DNA of 64,000 bases from Clostridiaceae bacterium Marseille-Q4143 (GCA_018228645.1 CP073693.1:1324001-1388000), one strand, 5' to 3'; counted from the first letter of the stretch, positions 1 to 9,723 are shown. Notes: generated by a model not told the origin, from the letters alone. Made by a program: numbers and translations.

Positions 1-453
1 ACCTATCATGCACAGTTACAATCTGCAGAATACGCAAGCCGTATGATGAAGCTTGGCTGCTATCTGTTCATGGCAATTGTCGGTCTCATTGGGTTTATGA
101 ATCTGGCAAACACCATGATCATCAATATCATCATGAAGAAGCAGGAATACGGTGTGCTGCAAGCGGTAGGCATGACCAATAAGCAGTTGAATCTGTGCTT
201 ACAAATACAGGGCTTGATTTTTACGGTTGGTACCATATGCGTAGCTTTGATCATTGGTCTGCCGCTCGGCTATGTACTTTTTTCCTATGCAAAACATAAT
301 GGAATATTTGGAATGAATATCTATCATGTTCCAATCGTACCAATTTTTATTATGATTTTTTTGGTCGGTCTGTTGCAGATTGTACTTTCCTGCGTTTTAA
401 GCAGTAATCTGAAAAAGGAAACGCTGGTAGAAAGAATAAGGTATCAGGGATAG
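1..453 (+). CDS. FtsX-like ABC transporter permease, C-terminal part (cut by window edge)
   Basis: The reading frame is open from base 1, so only about the last 150 residues are present. They show the end of an FtsX/MacB-type permease: a membrane helix near the start (CYLFMAIVGLIGFMNLAN), the cytoplasmic EYGVLQAVGMT segment typical of this family, then two more hydrophobic helices and a basic tail (KKETLVERIRYQG). Such permeases work with an ATPase that is usually encoded next door, often in peptide-antibiotic export or sensing; the partner must lie upstream of the window. The family call is firm and the substrate is unknown. Confidence 0.85.
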   Translation, partial: TYHAQLQSAEYASRMMKLGCYLFMAIVGLIGFMNLANTMIINIIMKKQEYGVLQAVGMTNKQLNLCLQIQGLIFTVGTICVALIIGLPLGYVLFSYAKHNGIFGMNIYHVPIVPIFIMIFLVGLLQIVLSCVLSSNLKKETLVERIRYQG

Positions 454-657
454 CAACAAGGATTTATTTTGCACTGTATAATGGAACATCAGTTTATTTT
501 TTCTGCCACATACGATAGCCAAGAGGAACGGAAAGATAAGATACTTTATCCCTATTCCAGACAGGTACAATCCACAATACAAAATGATATTCTTTTTTTT
601 CTGGATGTTTCTGTGATATACTTATACGCGGTCGTATCAGACCGGAAAGGAAATATT

Positions 658-1806
658 ATGTTACAAAAATTATATGTTTTTTTCAGGAAAGAAACCGTTT
701 TGTCAATTGCAGTGATCTTGGCGCTTCTTTCTATGTTCTGGATCAGACCGGATAAGGCTTATTTTACTTATATCGATTTCAGGACTCTCGGGCTCCTCTT
801 CTGTTTGATGGCAATTGTAGCTGGTTTGAAGGCTGTTGGTGTTTTTGATATGCTTGCCAAAAAATTGCTGATGGGAACATCGGGAACTGTGGGTGTGATC
901 AGGCTGTTGGTACTCTTATGTTTCTTCCTGTCAATGGTGATCACCAATGATGTGGCATTGATTACTTTTGTTCCTCTTACACTGATCATTGTGCATAAAC
1001 TGCCAAAGGAACTGGGCAATTACTGGCTTCTTAAAATAGTAGCCATGCAGACAATCGCTGCTAATCTCGGAAGCATGCTCACACCAATCGGAAATCCGCA
1101 GAACCTTTATCTATATGCCAGAGCAGGGATGTCCGCGGTAGAATTAATAACCCTGATGCTTCCCTATTCCGCCACAGCACTTATCCTTCTTCTGATATGG
1201 ATACAGGTAGCCGCTGCCAAAGCACCTCACGTATGCGGTTCCGAAAAAGATAAAACTCTTTTGGGATTCTCTGACAGAAAAGAACTTAACATGGAATACC
1301 TGGCCGCTTACCTGATCTTATTTACAATCTGCCTGCTCACTGTTGCACGTATCATTCCATACCAGATTCCTCTTGTATTGGTTCTTATATATATGCTGCT
1401 AAAAAACAGGGAAAATATAAGCAGGGTGGATTACTCCCTGCTTGCCACCTTTATCGCATTATTTATTTTTATCGGCAACCTTGGAAGGATTCCGCAATTC
1501 AGCAGTTTTCTGGAAAGAATCATGGCAGGAAGGGAAACACTTACTGCTGTTCTTGCCAGTCAGATTATGAGCAATGTTCCCGCTGCGCTTCTTTTATCCG
1601 GCTTTACAGATAATTACCGGGCTTTAATTGTCGGAACCAATATTGGAGGTCTCGGCACTCTGATTGCATCCATGGCAAGCCTGATAAGTTTCAAATATAT
1701 TGCAAAAGAAAACAGGAATCTGAGAGGAAAGTATTTGGGAATATTCACAGCCTCCAATATTATATTCATGATATTCATGTTAATATTGTATTTTTTTCTT
1801 AGATAA
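658..1806 (+). CDS. SLC13/ArsB-type anion permease
   Basis: A 382-residue polytopic membrane protein of the ion-transporter superfamily that includes SLC13, ArsB and CitM proteins. About ten hydrophobic helices are visible. The two characteristic re-entrant segments appear as ITNDVALITFVPL with NLGSMLTPIGNPQN in the first half, and SNVPAALLLSG with GTNIGGLGTLIASMASL in the second half. The frame is open further upstream (to 469), but the ATG at 658 has a Shine-Dalgarno GGAAAGG and begins the family-like sequence, while the upstream stretch does not look like protein. It probably moves a dicarboxylate or other anion across the cytoplasmic membrane. No neighbour suggests the substrate. Confidence 0.85.
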   Translation: MLQKLYVFFRKETVLSIAVILALLSMFWIRPDKAYFTYIDFRTLGLLFCLMAIVAGLKAVGVFDMLAKKLLMGTSGTVGVIRLLVLLCFFLSMVITNDVALITFVPLTLIIVHKLPKELGNYWLLKIVAMQTIAANLGSMLTPIGNPQNLYLYARAGMSAVELITLMLPYSATALILLLIWIQVAAAKAPHVCGSEKDKTLLGFSDRKELNMEYLAAYLILFTICLLTVARIIPYQIPLVLVLIYMLLKNRENISRVDYSLLATFIALFIFIGNLGRIPQFSSFLERIMAGRETLTAVLASQIMSNVPAALLLSGFTDNYRALIVGTNIGGLGTLIASMASLISFKYIAKENRNLRGKYLGIFTASNIIFMIFMLILYFFLR

Positions 1807-1856
1807 AGGTTTTCCCGGAATTACAAAAGCTATAGCAATTCCTTCTTCGCAAAAAA

Positions 1857-1900
1857 TTCTCCGCGGCACTCTCCAATCCTGGAAGAAAAGCCGCGGAGAA
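1857..1900 (+). terminator. Hairpin behind the anion permease gene
   Basis: An 11-bp perfect inverted repeat, TTCTCCGCGGC at 1857-1867 and GCCGCGGAGAA at 1890-1900, with a 22-base loop, lies 50 bases behind the stop codon. The tail is A+T-rich but has no long T run, so termination is likely but not certain. Confidence 0.6.
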
Positions 1901-2227
1901 ATAAATATATTTTCGGTGCCAATACAAAGATCATTAATCTTTACACCACTTTACAACTTTTTCATAAAAAAATATCGTACAGGGTTTTCTGATGTATAAT
2001 GAGTTTGCTCCAAAACATTACAAAGGAAAGTGACCATGTACGACAAAGACATTAAATAGCAGCAGTACGAAGCTTGATTTTCATCGGGAAAGTAAGAAAA
2101 GATCCAACCACAAGGGTCAGGAAGGCGAGCATTGTAAAAAATGCCGAGTATATATTGTAAAACATACACAAAAAAGGAATATAAATATTGTAAGAATCGC
2201 CAAACAGTGGTAAGATCATAGCTTTAT
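1901..2227. other. Gap without a recognised gene
   Basis: A 327-base A+T-rich stretch. It contains a TATAAT at about 1994-1999 and a short ATG-started frame near 2038 preceded by GGAAAG that stops after seven codons. No intact gene, RNA or repeat is recognised. Readable pieces with several stops suggest a decayed gene, but I cannot name it. Confidence 0.4.
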
Positions 2228-3106
2228 TTATTCTGGCATCTTCCGGCTTCTGTATTTTTTGGGGGTGATTCCCTGGTATTCTTTGAACTTACGAATGAAA
2301 TAGCTGATGTTGTCAAAGCCACAGTTAATGGCAATATCAGAAACATACAGTGAGCTGTCATCCAAAAGGATGGCGGCTTTTTTGATGCGGTATTCATTCA
2401 GGAAGGCGAACGGTGTCTTGCCCATTTCCTGATGGAAATATTTGCAGAAATAGGTCGGGCTCATGCAGGCAATGTCAGCAAGTTCTTTTAATGTAATTTC
2501 TTCGGCATAATGTGACCGGATAAAATCAAGCACTTCCTTCAGCTGATTCATGGAGGAGAGCTGCTTTCCAGTAGTCTGGTTCTGTATAAGAATTTCTGTG
2601 CGGAAACAGAGTTCCAGAATCTGTAGAAGACAGATCTTAATTTTGAGAAGTGCACATTGTTCCGGGTGGTGGTAATTATAGATCACTGCAAGAAAAAGCT
2701 GTCGGAGACTTTCTCGTTCTTTCTGATTGAGGACACTGGAGATGTTGTTTGGGAAGAGCAATTTCTTCTGTGTGATTGGCTGGATAAAATTGTGCTGACA
2801 GGAATCATACAAATCAAAATTAAGTAATTTGGGATCGAAAACGATTGCATGATGCAGGGAATGGTTGTGTGTGCTTAATTCATGCAGTTCACCAGAGTTG
2901 ATGAAATAGAATTCACCGGCTTTCATTTCATAAGGGGTTCCGGAAATGATTCCGTGCATAGTTCCTTCCTCAATATAGAGAAATTCCAGTTCCTCATGCC
3001 AGTGGGCAGTAACGGAATAGAAACCGTTCTTATCTTTATGAGAATAAATCTGTAAGGGGAACATAGGGGTTCCGTGAAAATTTGTCTCTTTTAAGGAACG
3101 TAACAT
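2228..3106 (-). CDS. AraC-family transcriptional regulator with cupin sensor
   Basis: A 292-residue regulator. Residues of about 20-110 form an AraC-type cupin (HWHEELEFLYIEEG, then GEFYFINSGELHEL), which binds a small ligand, usually a sugar. About residues 185-290 form the double helix-turn-helix (LKELADIACMSPTYFCKYFH and VSDIAINCGFDNISYFIRKF). The start is placed at the ATG ending at 3106 because it has AAAGGAG seven bases upstream; the longer frame to 3151 has none. It is divergent from the alpha-glucosidase gene at 3247, so it most likely controls that gene. Confidence 0.9.
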   Translation of the reverse strand: MLRSLKETNFHGTPMFPLQIYSHKDKNGFYSVTAHWHEELEFLYIEEGTMHGIISGTPYEMKAGEFYFINSGELHELSTHNHSLHHAIVFDPKLLNFDLYDSCQHNFIQPITQKKLLFPNNISSVLNQKERESLRQLFLAVIYNYHHPEQCALLKIKICLLQILELCFRTEILIQNQTTGKQLSSMNQLKEVLDFIRSHYAEEITLKELADIACMSPTYFCKYFHQEMGKTPFAFLNEYRIKKAAILLDDSSLYVSDIAINCGFDNISYFIRKFKEYQGITPKKYRSRKMPE

Positions 3107-3246
3107 GAGAGATCTCCTTTCTTGCACAGACGCGTGGCTGAACTGCTGCATAATATTGTGTTATTTTTTGATAAAATAATGAAAGTATCATTTTATTTTT
3201 TGTATTATACTTGGTTCGAATAAAAAAAGCAAGAAGGGGACATAAG

Positions 3247-4938
3247 ATGGAGAAGAAATGGTGGCAAAGCAGTGTCGTTTATCAGATCTATCCTCGGAGT
3301 TTTGCCGACAGCAATGGGGATGGAATGGGGGATATTCCAGGAATTACAGGGAAAATTGAATATCTGAAAAAACTGGGAGTCAATGTACTCTGGATCTGTC
3401 CAATCTATCAGTCACCGCAGGATGACAATGGATATGATATCTCTGATTATCGTGCGGTTTACCCGGAATTTGGAACAATGGAAGATCTGAAGATGTTGAT
3501 ACAAAAATGTCAAGATAATGATATCAAAATCATTATGGATCTGGTAGTGAACCATACATCAGATGAACATCCATGGTTCATAGAAGCCAAGAAAAGCTTG
3601 GATAATCCATACCGAGACTACTACATCTGGAGGAAAGGTGAAGATGGACAGCCACCGAATGATCTGATGTCAAATTTCGGTGGAAGTGCATGGGAATATT
3701 CGCCGGAGACGAATGAGTATTATCTGCATTTTTACAGTAAAAAACAGCCAGATCTGAACTGGGAGAACCCGAAGCTGAGGCAGAAAATTTATGACATGAT
3801 GAATTGGTGGTTGGATCAGGGGATTGCAGGTTTCCGTATGGATGTGATTGATCTGATTGGAAAGATACCGGATCAGAAGATCAAAGAGAATGGGCCGATG
3901 CTTCATAAATACCTGCATGAGATGAACGAAGCGACCTTTGGTCACAGGGACAGCATGACGGTTGGTGAGTGCTGGGGGGCGACCCCGGAGATTGGAAGAT
4001 TATATACTGATCCGGAAAGGAAAGAACTTAGTATGATCTTCCAGTTTGAACAGATTCAGCTGGATAAGAAACCTGGCGGACAGAGATGGGATTTGAAACC
4101 ACTTTATCTGCCGGATCTGAAGTGTGTTTTCAGCAAATGGCAGACAGAGTTAGAAGGTCATGGATGGAACAGTTTATTCTGGAATAACCATGATCTCCCA
4201 AGAATCGTTTCCCGTTGGGGAAATGACGGAGACTATCGTGTCCTGTCTGCAAAAATGCTTGCGACACTGCTTCATGGAATGAAGGGGACACCGTATATCT
4301 ATCAGGGGGAAGAGATTGGAATGACGAATGTTCCATTTCAGACGATTGATGAATTCCCTGATATTGAGACACAGAACATTTATCAAGAACGCCTGAAAGC
4401 GGGATTCACAGAGGAAGAGACTATGTATGCAATCCGGGCGAAGGCGAGGGATAATGCAAGGACACCGATGCAGTGGAATGCCGAAAAGAATGCAGGATTT
4501 ACAGAAGGAACTCCATGGTACAGAGTCAATCCAAATTATAAGGAAATCAATGTAGAACAGGCATTAGCGGATCCAGAGTCCGTTTTCTATCATTATCAGA
4601 AATTGATCCAGCTTCGGAAAGAACATGAAGTTATGGTATACGGAACTTATCAACTGCTGTTCCCAGAGGATGAAGACCTTTATATCTATACAAGAACGCT
4701 GGAGGAGGAAAAATGGCTGATTGTCTGTAACTTTCATGAGAAGACAAGAAAGTTACATTGTAAGAGAGCCGGACAGGTCATGCTTAGTAATTATGCAGAT
4801 ACGCCTGCCGCGGAAAAAATTACAGAACTCAGACCATATGAGGCGGTTATTTATCAGATGGAATCCTGGAATGCGAATCATGGAGAACGCGGACAAGATC
4901 ATAGTTCTGATTTTGAAGCCGATATTGAGTTGGTGTAG
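3247..4938 (+). CDS. GH13 alpha-glucosidase (oligo-1,6-glucosidase/sucrase type)
   Basis: A cytoplasmic glycoside hydrolase of 563 residues, the usual length for the GH13 oligo-1,6-glucosidase/alpha-glucosidase group, which releases glucose from the non-reducing end of alpha-glucosides. The opening WWQSSVVYQIYPRSF is the family hallmark. The nucleophile is D199 (GFRMDVIDLI), the acid/base E241 (TVGECWG) and the transition-state stabiliser D316 (NNHDLPR). The ATG at 3247 is chosen for its AGAAGGGG ribosome site and family-like start. The conserved domain ends near PYEAVIYQ, about 30 residues before the stop. The extra tail overlaps the convergent regulator gene by 92 bp. No signal peptide is seen. 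Specificity (sucrose, isomaltose, maltose) cannot be read with certainty. Confidence 0.93.
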   Translation: MEKKWWQSSVVYQIYPRSFADSNGDGMGDIPGITGKIEYLKKLGVNVLWICPIYQSPQDDNGYDISDYRAVYPEFGTMEDLKMLIQKCQDNDIKIIMDLVVNHTSDEHPWFIEAKKSLDNPYRDYYIWRKGEDGQPPNDLMSNFGGSAWEYSPETNEYYLHFYSKKQPDLNWENPKLRQKIYDMMNWWLDQGIAGFRMDVIDLIGKIPDQKIKENGPMLHKYLHEMNEATFGHRDSMTVGECWGATPEIGRLYTDPERKELSMIFQFEQIQLDKKPGGQRWDLKPLYLPDLKCVFSKWQTELEGHGWNSLFWNNHDLPRIVSRWGNDGDYRVLSAKMLATLLHGMKGTPYIYQGEEIGMTNVPFQTIDEFPDIETQNIYQERLKAGFTEEETMYAIRAKARDNARTPMQWNAEKNAGFTEGTPWYRVNPNYKEINVEQALADPESVFYHYQKLIQLRKEHEVMVYGTYQLLFPEDEDLYIYTRTLEEEKWLIVCNFHEKTRKLHCKRAGQVMLSNYADTPAAEKITELRPYEAVIYQMESWNANHGERGQDHSSDFEADIELV

Positions 4939-5758
4939 TTCCGAAGGCTTTTCGAAAGACTTTGCAAAAATAATTATCATTTGAAAATCCGACCATGGAG
5001 GCGATTTCGGCAATTGTGTGCTGATGGCTCTGTAAAAGAAGTGCACAGGATTTCTGAAGACGCAGATTCGCCAGATATTTTCCGGGCGAGATTCCATAGA
5101 GATGGTTGAATTCTCTGCAAAGATGATACTTGGACAGACCGACGGCATCAGCGACTTCGTCAAGATTCAGATCCGTGTTGTAATAATTGGAATCCAGATA
5201 GTTCTTGGCCAGTGTAACACGAGGTGAAGAAAGTGCCGGGTTTTCCAAAGCATAATCTGCCAGATCTAAAAGAAAAGCGTAGGCCGCTTTTGAATTATCA
5301 AATACCGATGCTAACTGATTGGAAATCGCATCAGCATAGAGCTGTTTCATCTGTTCAGGTAAAGTACTGGATGCTTCCAGGTGGAAGGCAGGTCCACAGG
5401 AAAGATGAATGTGGTAGAGAAGAGGGAGACACTCGGAGGAAAATTCCAGATAAAGAACATCCCAGTATTCCGAATCGTCGGGTAATGAGTATTGGCTGTC
5501 TCCGGGTACTTGAACAAGGAAGAGATCACCCGCCTGTTGAGGATAGGTATGGTCTGGTGTCTGGAAACTTCCTTTTCCTGAAATCGTGTACTGAAGTAAT
5601 ACATAAGAGTTTTTGCGGACTCGGTTATCCCAATGATAGTCATGGGAAGTGATGTGATGCATGCCGATTCCACGAAGTGTCTGGAGAGGAAGCGCAGAGG
5701 TTATATGAAAACCGACGGAACCAAAAGGTAGTTGGGCAGATGATTTTGTGTTTGTCAT
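4847..5758 (-). CDS. AraC-family regulator, probable alpha-galactoside operon activator
   Basis: A 303-residue AraC/XylS-type regulator of the MsmR/RafR kind. The N-terminal half is a cupin-like ligand domain. The C-terminal half carries two helix-turn-helix units (LDEVADAVGLSKYHLCREFN and IAEIASMVGFSNDNYFCKVF) and the usual FGTTPTQYR signature. The start at 5758 has AAAGGAG eight bases upstream. The protein continues about 25 residues past the normal family end, running antisense through the end of the alpha-glucosidase gene. It is divergent from the alpha-galactosidase gene, whose upstream region has a two-copy direct repeat suited to an AraC dimer. Sugar-induced activation is inferred. Confidence 0.9.
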   Translation of the reverse strand: MTNTKSSAQLPFGSVGFHITSALPLQTLRGIGMHHITSHDYHWDNRVRKNSYVLLQYTISGKGSFQTPDHTYPQQAGDLFLVQVPGDSQYSLPDDSEYWDVLYLEFSSECLPLLYHIHLSCGPAFHLEASSTLPEQMKQLYADAISNQLASVFDNSKAAYAFLLDLADYALENPALSSPRVTLAKNYLDSNYYNTDLNLDEVADAVGLSKYHLCREFNHLYGISPGKYLANLRLQKSCALLLQSHQHTIAEIASMVGFSNDNYFCKVFRKAFGTTPTQYRLQNQNYDLVRVLHDSHSRIPSDK

Positions 5759-5883
5759 AAAAAGTACTCCTTTCAAAATAAATGAAGATTGCGGGGCATA
5801 GCACGAAACAATCTGTAGAAATCTTAGTTTTTGGTTTTTATATCCGATATCATAATATAGCAATCAATAAAAAATAGCAAGAA

Positions 5884-5940
5884 ATTACCATGTTCTAATC
5901 TGCATTACCATTGAAAGTGAGAAAAGATGGAAGTTATAAT
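5884..5940 (+). promoter_or_regulatory. Promoter and putative AraC operator for the alpha-galactosidase/PTS operon
   Basis: TTGAAA at 5911-5916 and TATAAT at 5935-5940 with an 18-base spacer form a sigma-A promoter. Directly upstream, the octamer ATTACCAT occurs twice, at 5884-5891 and 5904-5911, 20 bases apart (two helical turns), the second touching the -35 box. This is the usual geometry of an AraC-type activator site, here probably bound by the divergent regulator. Confidence 0.6.
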
Positions 5941-5991
5941 CTATTTGGTTAAGAGATGAAATGAAACAGAATGAGAGAGTGGAGAAATAGA

Positions 5992-8175
5992 ATGCAGATC
6001 AGTTTTGAGGAAGAACAGCAGGTCTTTCATCTGTACAACGATAAGATCAGTTATGTGATTCAAGTAGAAAAACAACGATATTTAAAGCATTGTTACTACG
6101 GAAAAAGAATAAAGAGATGGCACAGCGGCATCAAGGATTATTATTACGACCGTGGATTCTGTGCGAATCCAGTTGAGGAAGACAGAACATTTTCTCTGGA
6201 TACACAGTTGAGGGAATTTCCGGAGTCCGGACAGGGGGACTTTCGAAGTCCGGCCTACGAACTAGAAGATAGAAATGGAGATAGAAACGCAAGATTTTTC
6301 TATAACAACTATCGTATTCTGAGTGGAAAAATTGCTCCAGATGGTCTGCCACATGTCTATACTGATGCGGACACCGAGGCAATGACACTGGAGATTACGC
6401 TTCAGGATAAGGTGAGAAATCAGAGAATTCTGCTATATTACACCATCTATGAAGATGCAGTGGTCACACGATTCGCAAAATGGATTAATGATGGAACAGA
6501 ATCGATAGAAATCTGTCGATTCTTAAGCATGAACATGGATCTTCCAACACAGGAATATGACGTACTGACATTAGCCGGTGCACATACAGAAGAGAAAAAC
6601 GTGTATCGACGTCCATTGTGTGCGGATTCAGTCACGATTGAAAGCAGTCGTGGAACGAGCAGCCCACAGGCAACCCCATTTATCGGATTGTTAAGTCCCG
6701 GGACTACGGAAGAGCAAGGGGAAGTGTTAGGAGTAAACCTGATTTACAGTGGAAACTTCTATGGATGTGTTCAGTGTGGACAGTATGGAACAACCAGGGT
6801 ACAGATTGGAATTAATCCGTATCAGTTTGGATGGCAGCTTTCACCGGGAACAAGCTTCTGCACACCGGAGGCTGTACTGGTCTATAGTGCAAATGGACTT
6901 GCCGGAATGTCGAATACATTTCACAAGTTATACAGAACGCGCGTCTGCCGGGGATGGTACAGAGACCGGGAACGGCCAGTTCTATTGAACAGCTGGGAAG
7001 GTATGTATTTTGAAATCAATGAAAAGAAAATGCTGACGCTGGCGGAAGAAGCAGCGGAGCTTGGAATCGAACTTCTGGTGATGGATGATGGCTGGTTCAA
7101 GGGAAGAAATACAGATACGACTTCCTTGGGGGACTGGACGGAAGATAAGAAGAAATTTCCGGATGGCCTGCAGAGTCTTGCTAAAAAGGTGAAACAGAAG
7201 GGGATTGATTTCGGAATCTGGTTTGAACCGGAGATGATTTCAAAGGAAAGTGACCTTTACAGGGAGCATCCAGACTGGGTGATCCGAAGTCCGCTCTACG
7301 AACCAATACTCAGCCGACATCAGCTGGTACTGGATCTGTCGAATCCGGCAGTTTGCGAATATCTGATCGATGCAGTCAGTAGGGTGTTGGTACCGGGAAA
7401 TATCAGTTATGTGAAATGGGATATGAACCGGCATCTGACGGATCTTGGAAGTGCTTATCTTGACAGGAAAAATCAGAATGAACTTTCACACAGATATGTG
7501 CTTGGACTCTATCGAGTAATGGAGACATTGACAGAACGTTTTCCACAGGTGTTGTTTGAAAGTTGTTCCAGTGGAGGTGGCAGATTCGATGCAGGAATGC
7601 TTTATTACATGCCACAGACATGGACTAGCGATAATACAGATGCAGTCTGCAGGCTGAAGATCCAGCATGGAACAAGCTTTCTGTTTCCGACAGTTACAAT
7701 GGGAGCGCATGTGTCAGCATGTCCGAATCATCAGGTTGGACGGACCACACCGCTTGCTACAAGATTTGCCGTGGCGGCAGCAGGCAATCTTGGATATGAA
7801 CTGGATCTGAAGAAGCTTTCAAAAGAAGAGAAGGAAGAAGTCAGAGAGCAGATTGCAGAATATAAAAGGAGACGAAGAACCGTACAGTTCGGAACTTATT
7901 ACCGGCTGGCGGATTCATTTCAGGAGAATCAAAGTGCCTGGAATATTGTTTCAGAAGATGGAATGGAAGTCATCTTCACTCACGTGCAGATTCTTGCGCG
8001 CTCAGCCTACAGGGTTCCGGTAATCCGATTAAAAGGACTGGATCCGGATGCAGTTTACACAGATTGTGAGACCGGGCAGGAGTATGGCGGGGATGAACTG
8101 ATGTATGCAGGAATCCGAATACCAAGAATCAGACAGGACTTTTCAAGTACAACGATGGTACTAAGAAGATCCTGA
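5992..8175 (+). CDS. aga: GH36 alpha-galactosidase
   Basis: A 727-residue alpha-galactosidase of family GH36, which hydrolyses terminal alpha-1,6-galactose from melibiose, raffinose and stachyose. The length matches the tetrameric bacterial Aga/RafA group. The large N-terminal beta-supersandwich leads into a TIM barrel. The nucleophile is D477 in YVKWDMNRHL, the substrate-binding loop is SCSSGGGRFD, and the acid/base is D547 in WTSDNTDA. LLVMDDGWFKGR and FGIWFEPEMIS are further family blocks. The start at 5992 is preferred over 5971 because GTGGAG lies before it. There is no signal peptide, so it acts on imported sugar. It is followed after 39 bases by a PTS permease and probably shares its transcript. 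Confidence 0.95.
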   Translation: MQISFEEEQQVFHLYNDKISYVIQVEKQRYLKHCYYGKRIKRWHSGIKDYYYDRGFCANPVEEDRTFSLDTQLREFPESGQGDFRSPAYELEDRNGDRNARFFYNNYRILSGKIAPDGLPHVYTDADTEAMTLEITLQDKVRNQRILLYYTIYEDAVVTRFAKWINDGTESIEICRFLSMNMDLPTQEYDVLTLAGAHTEEKNVYRRPLCADSVTIESSRGTSSPQATPFIGLLSPGTTEEQGEVLGVNLIYSGNFYGCVQCGQYGTTRVQIGINPYQFGWQLSPGTSFCTPEAVLVYSANGLAGMSNTFHKLYRTRVCRGWYRDRERPVLLNSWEGMYFEINEKKMLTLAEEAAELGIELLVMDDGWFKGRNTDTTSLGDWTEDKKKFPDGLQSLAKKVKQKGIDFGIWFEPEMISKESDLYREHPDWVIRSPLYEPILSRHQLVLDLSNPAVCEYLIDAVSRVLVPGNISYVKWDMNRHLTDLGSAYLDRKNQNELSHRYVLGLYRVMETLTERFPQVLFESCSSGGGRFDAGMLYYMPQTWTSDNTDAVCRLKIQHGTSFLFPTVTMGAHVSACPNHQVGRTTPLATRFAVAAAGNLGYELDLKKLSKEEKEEVREQIAEYKRRRRTVQFGTYYRLADSFQENQSAWNIVSEDGMEVIFTHVQILARSAYRVPVIRLKGLDPDAVYTDCETGQEYGGDELMYAGIRIPRIRQDFSSTTMVLRRS

Positions 8176-8214
8176 TTGAGATAGAAAAGAAATGAAGTTA
8201 CAGGAGGAGTTAGA

Positions 8215-9639
8215 ATGAGTAAAGAACAGAGTTACCAGAATGCAGCAAGTGAACTTCTGCGTCTGGTAGGCGGAAAAGAAAATGTAATCAGCGCGGCTCA
8301 CTGTGCAACCAGATTACGTCTGGTATTAAAAGATGAAAGTAAAGCAGATGTAGATGGAATTCTCAAGACAGAGCTTGTAAAAGGACAGTTTGCCACAGGC
8401 GGTCAGTTCCAGATCATCCTCGGAAGTGGTACAGTAGATGAAGTATACAAATATTTTATTCAGTATGCAGACATCAAAGAAAGTACAAAAAATGAAGTGA
8501 AAAAGGCTGCTGACCAGAAGATGAATCCGTTACAGAAACTGGTAAAGATGCTGGCGGATGTATTCGTACCGATTATTCCGGCACTGGTTGCCAGCGGTCT
8601 TCTGATGGGTCTGAATAATGTTCTGACAGCACAAGGACTTTTTGTCTCAGGAAAGTCACTTGTTGAAGCATATCCGAATATTGCAGATCTTGCATCTATG
8701 ATCAACACATTTGCAAGTGCAGCATATGCATTCCTGCCAATCCTTGTAGGATTCTCAGCGACAAAGATGTTCGGGGGCAATCCTTATCTTGGAGCAGTTA
8801 TGGGAATGATCATGGTATCCGGTGATCTTCTGAATGCTTATTCTTATGGTACAGCCATTACAGAGGGAACGGTTCCGGTATGGCATATCGGAGCGCTGAC
8901 AATTGAGAAGGTTGGATATCAGGGAACTGTACTTCCGGTACTTGCAGCGGCAGCAATCCTTGCATTTATCGAGAAAAAACTTCACAAAGTAGTTCCGGAA
9001 TATCTGGACAACCTCCTGACACCTGCACTTTCCGTACTCGTAACAGCATTCCTTACATTTACAGTGGTAGGTGGAGTGATGCGTACAGCCGGAGACTGGA
9101 TTACAAATGGTATTCTGTGGCTCCATGATACATTAGGTGTTGTCGGTGGATTTATTTTCGGATTTATCTATGCACCATTAACAATGACGGGAATGCACCA
9201 CAGTCTTCTCCCGGTTGATATCCAGCTGATTGCAGCAGGCGGATCTTTCCTCTTTGCAATCGCAGCATGCAACAATGTGGCTCAGGGTGGAGCAACACTG
9301 GCAGCAATGTTCTGTGCAAAGGATAAGAAGATGAAGAGCATCGCAGTTTCTTCCGGTATCTCAGCACTGCTTGGTATTACAGAACCAGCAATGTTCGGAG
9401 TCAACTTGAAGATGAAATATCCATTCTATGCAGCAATGTTCGGTTCTGCTGTAGGATGTGCTTATGTGACACTGACAAATGTTCAGAATATCTCCCCGGG
9501 AGCAGCAGGAATCATCGGATTCGTATGCATCAAGTCTGGTGGAATGCTGAATTATATGATCGGAATTCTGATCTCACTTGTTGTCGGATTTGTAGTGACA
9601 ATGGCATTATCCAAGCATCCGAAGTTTAAAGAAGTGTAA
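8215..9639 (+). CDS. PTS EIIBC permease, glucose/sucrose superfamily
   Basis: A 474-residue phosphotransferase-system permease. Residues 1-85 form the EIIB domain with the phospho-accepting cysteine C30 in AAHCATRLRL. The rest is EIIC with about ten membrane helices, the GMHHSLLP block and the GITEPAMFGVNLKMKYPF block of the sucrose/trehalose/beta-glucoside class. It imports and phosphorylates a sugar. No EIIA domain is present, so a EIIA made elsewhere must supply phosphate. Its place behind the alpha-galactosidase, and near the alpha-glucosidase, suggests sucrose or an alpha-galactoside as substrate. An AGGAGGAG ribosome site fixes the start. Confidence 0.92.
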   Translation: MSKEQSYQNAASELLRLVGGKENVISAAHCATRLRLVLKDESKADVDGILKTELVKGQFATGGQFQIILGSGTVDEVYKYFIQYADIKESTKNEVKKAADQKMNPLQKLVKMLADVFVPIIPALVASGLLMGLNNVLTAQGLFVSGKSLVEAYPNIADLASMINTFASAAYAFLPILVGFSATKMFGGNPYLGAVMGMIMVSGDLLNAYSYGTAITEGTVPVWHIGALTIEKVGYQGTVLPVLAAAAILAFIEKKLHKVVPEYLDNLLTPALSVLVTAFLTFTVVGGVMRTAGDWITNGILWLHDTLGVVGGFIFGFIYAPLTMTGMHHSLLPVDIQLIAAGGSFLFAIAACNNVAQGGATLAAMFCAKDKKMKSIAVSSGISALLGITEPAMFGVNLKMKYPFYAAMFGSAVGCAYVTLTNVQNISPGAAGIIGFVCIKSGGMLNYMIGILISLVVGFVVTMALSKHPKFKEV

Positions 9640-9646
9640 GCTATTG

Positions 9647-9677
9647 GGGACGGGGAAAACGGATTTTTCCCCGTCCC
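9647..9677 (+). terminator. Terminator between PTS gene and Lrp gene
   Basis: A 13-bp perfect stem, GGGACGGGGAAAA at 9647-9659 with its complement at 9665-9677, encloses a five-base loop. The A run on one side and T run on the other let it serve both convergent genes. Confidence 0.8.
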
Positions 9678-9723
9678 TGTTGGTTTTGAGAATCGTTGGA
9701 TTAGGCTGCATTTGGACTTTATT

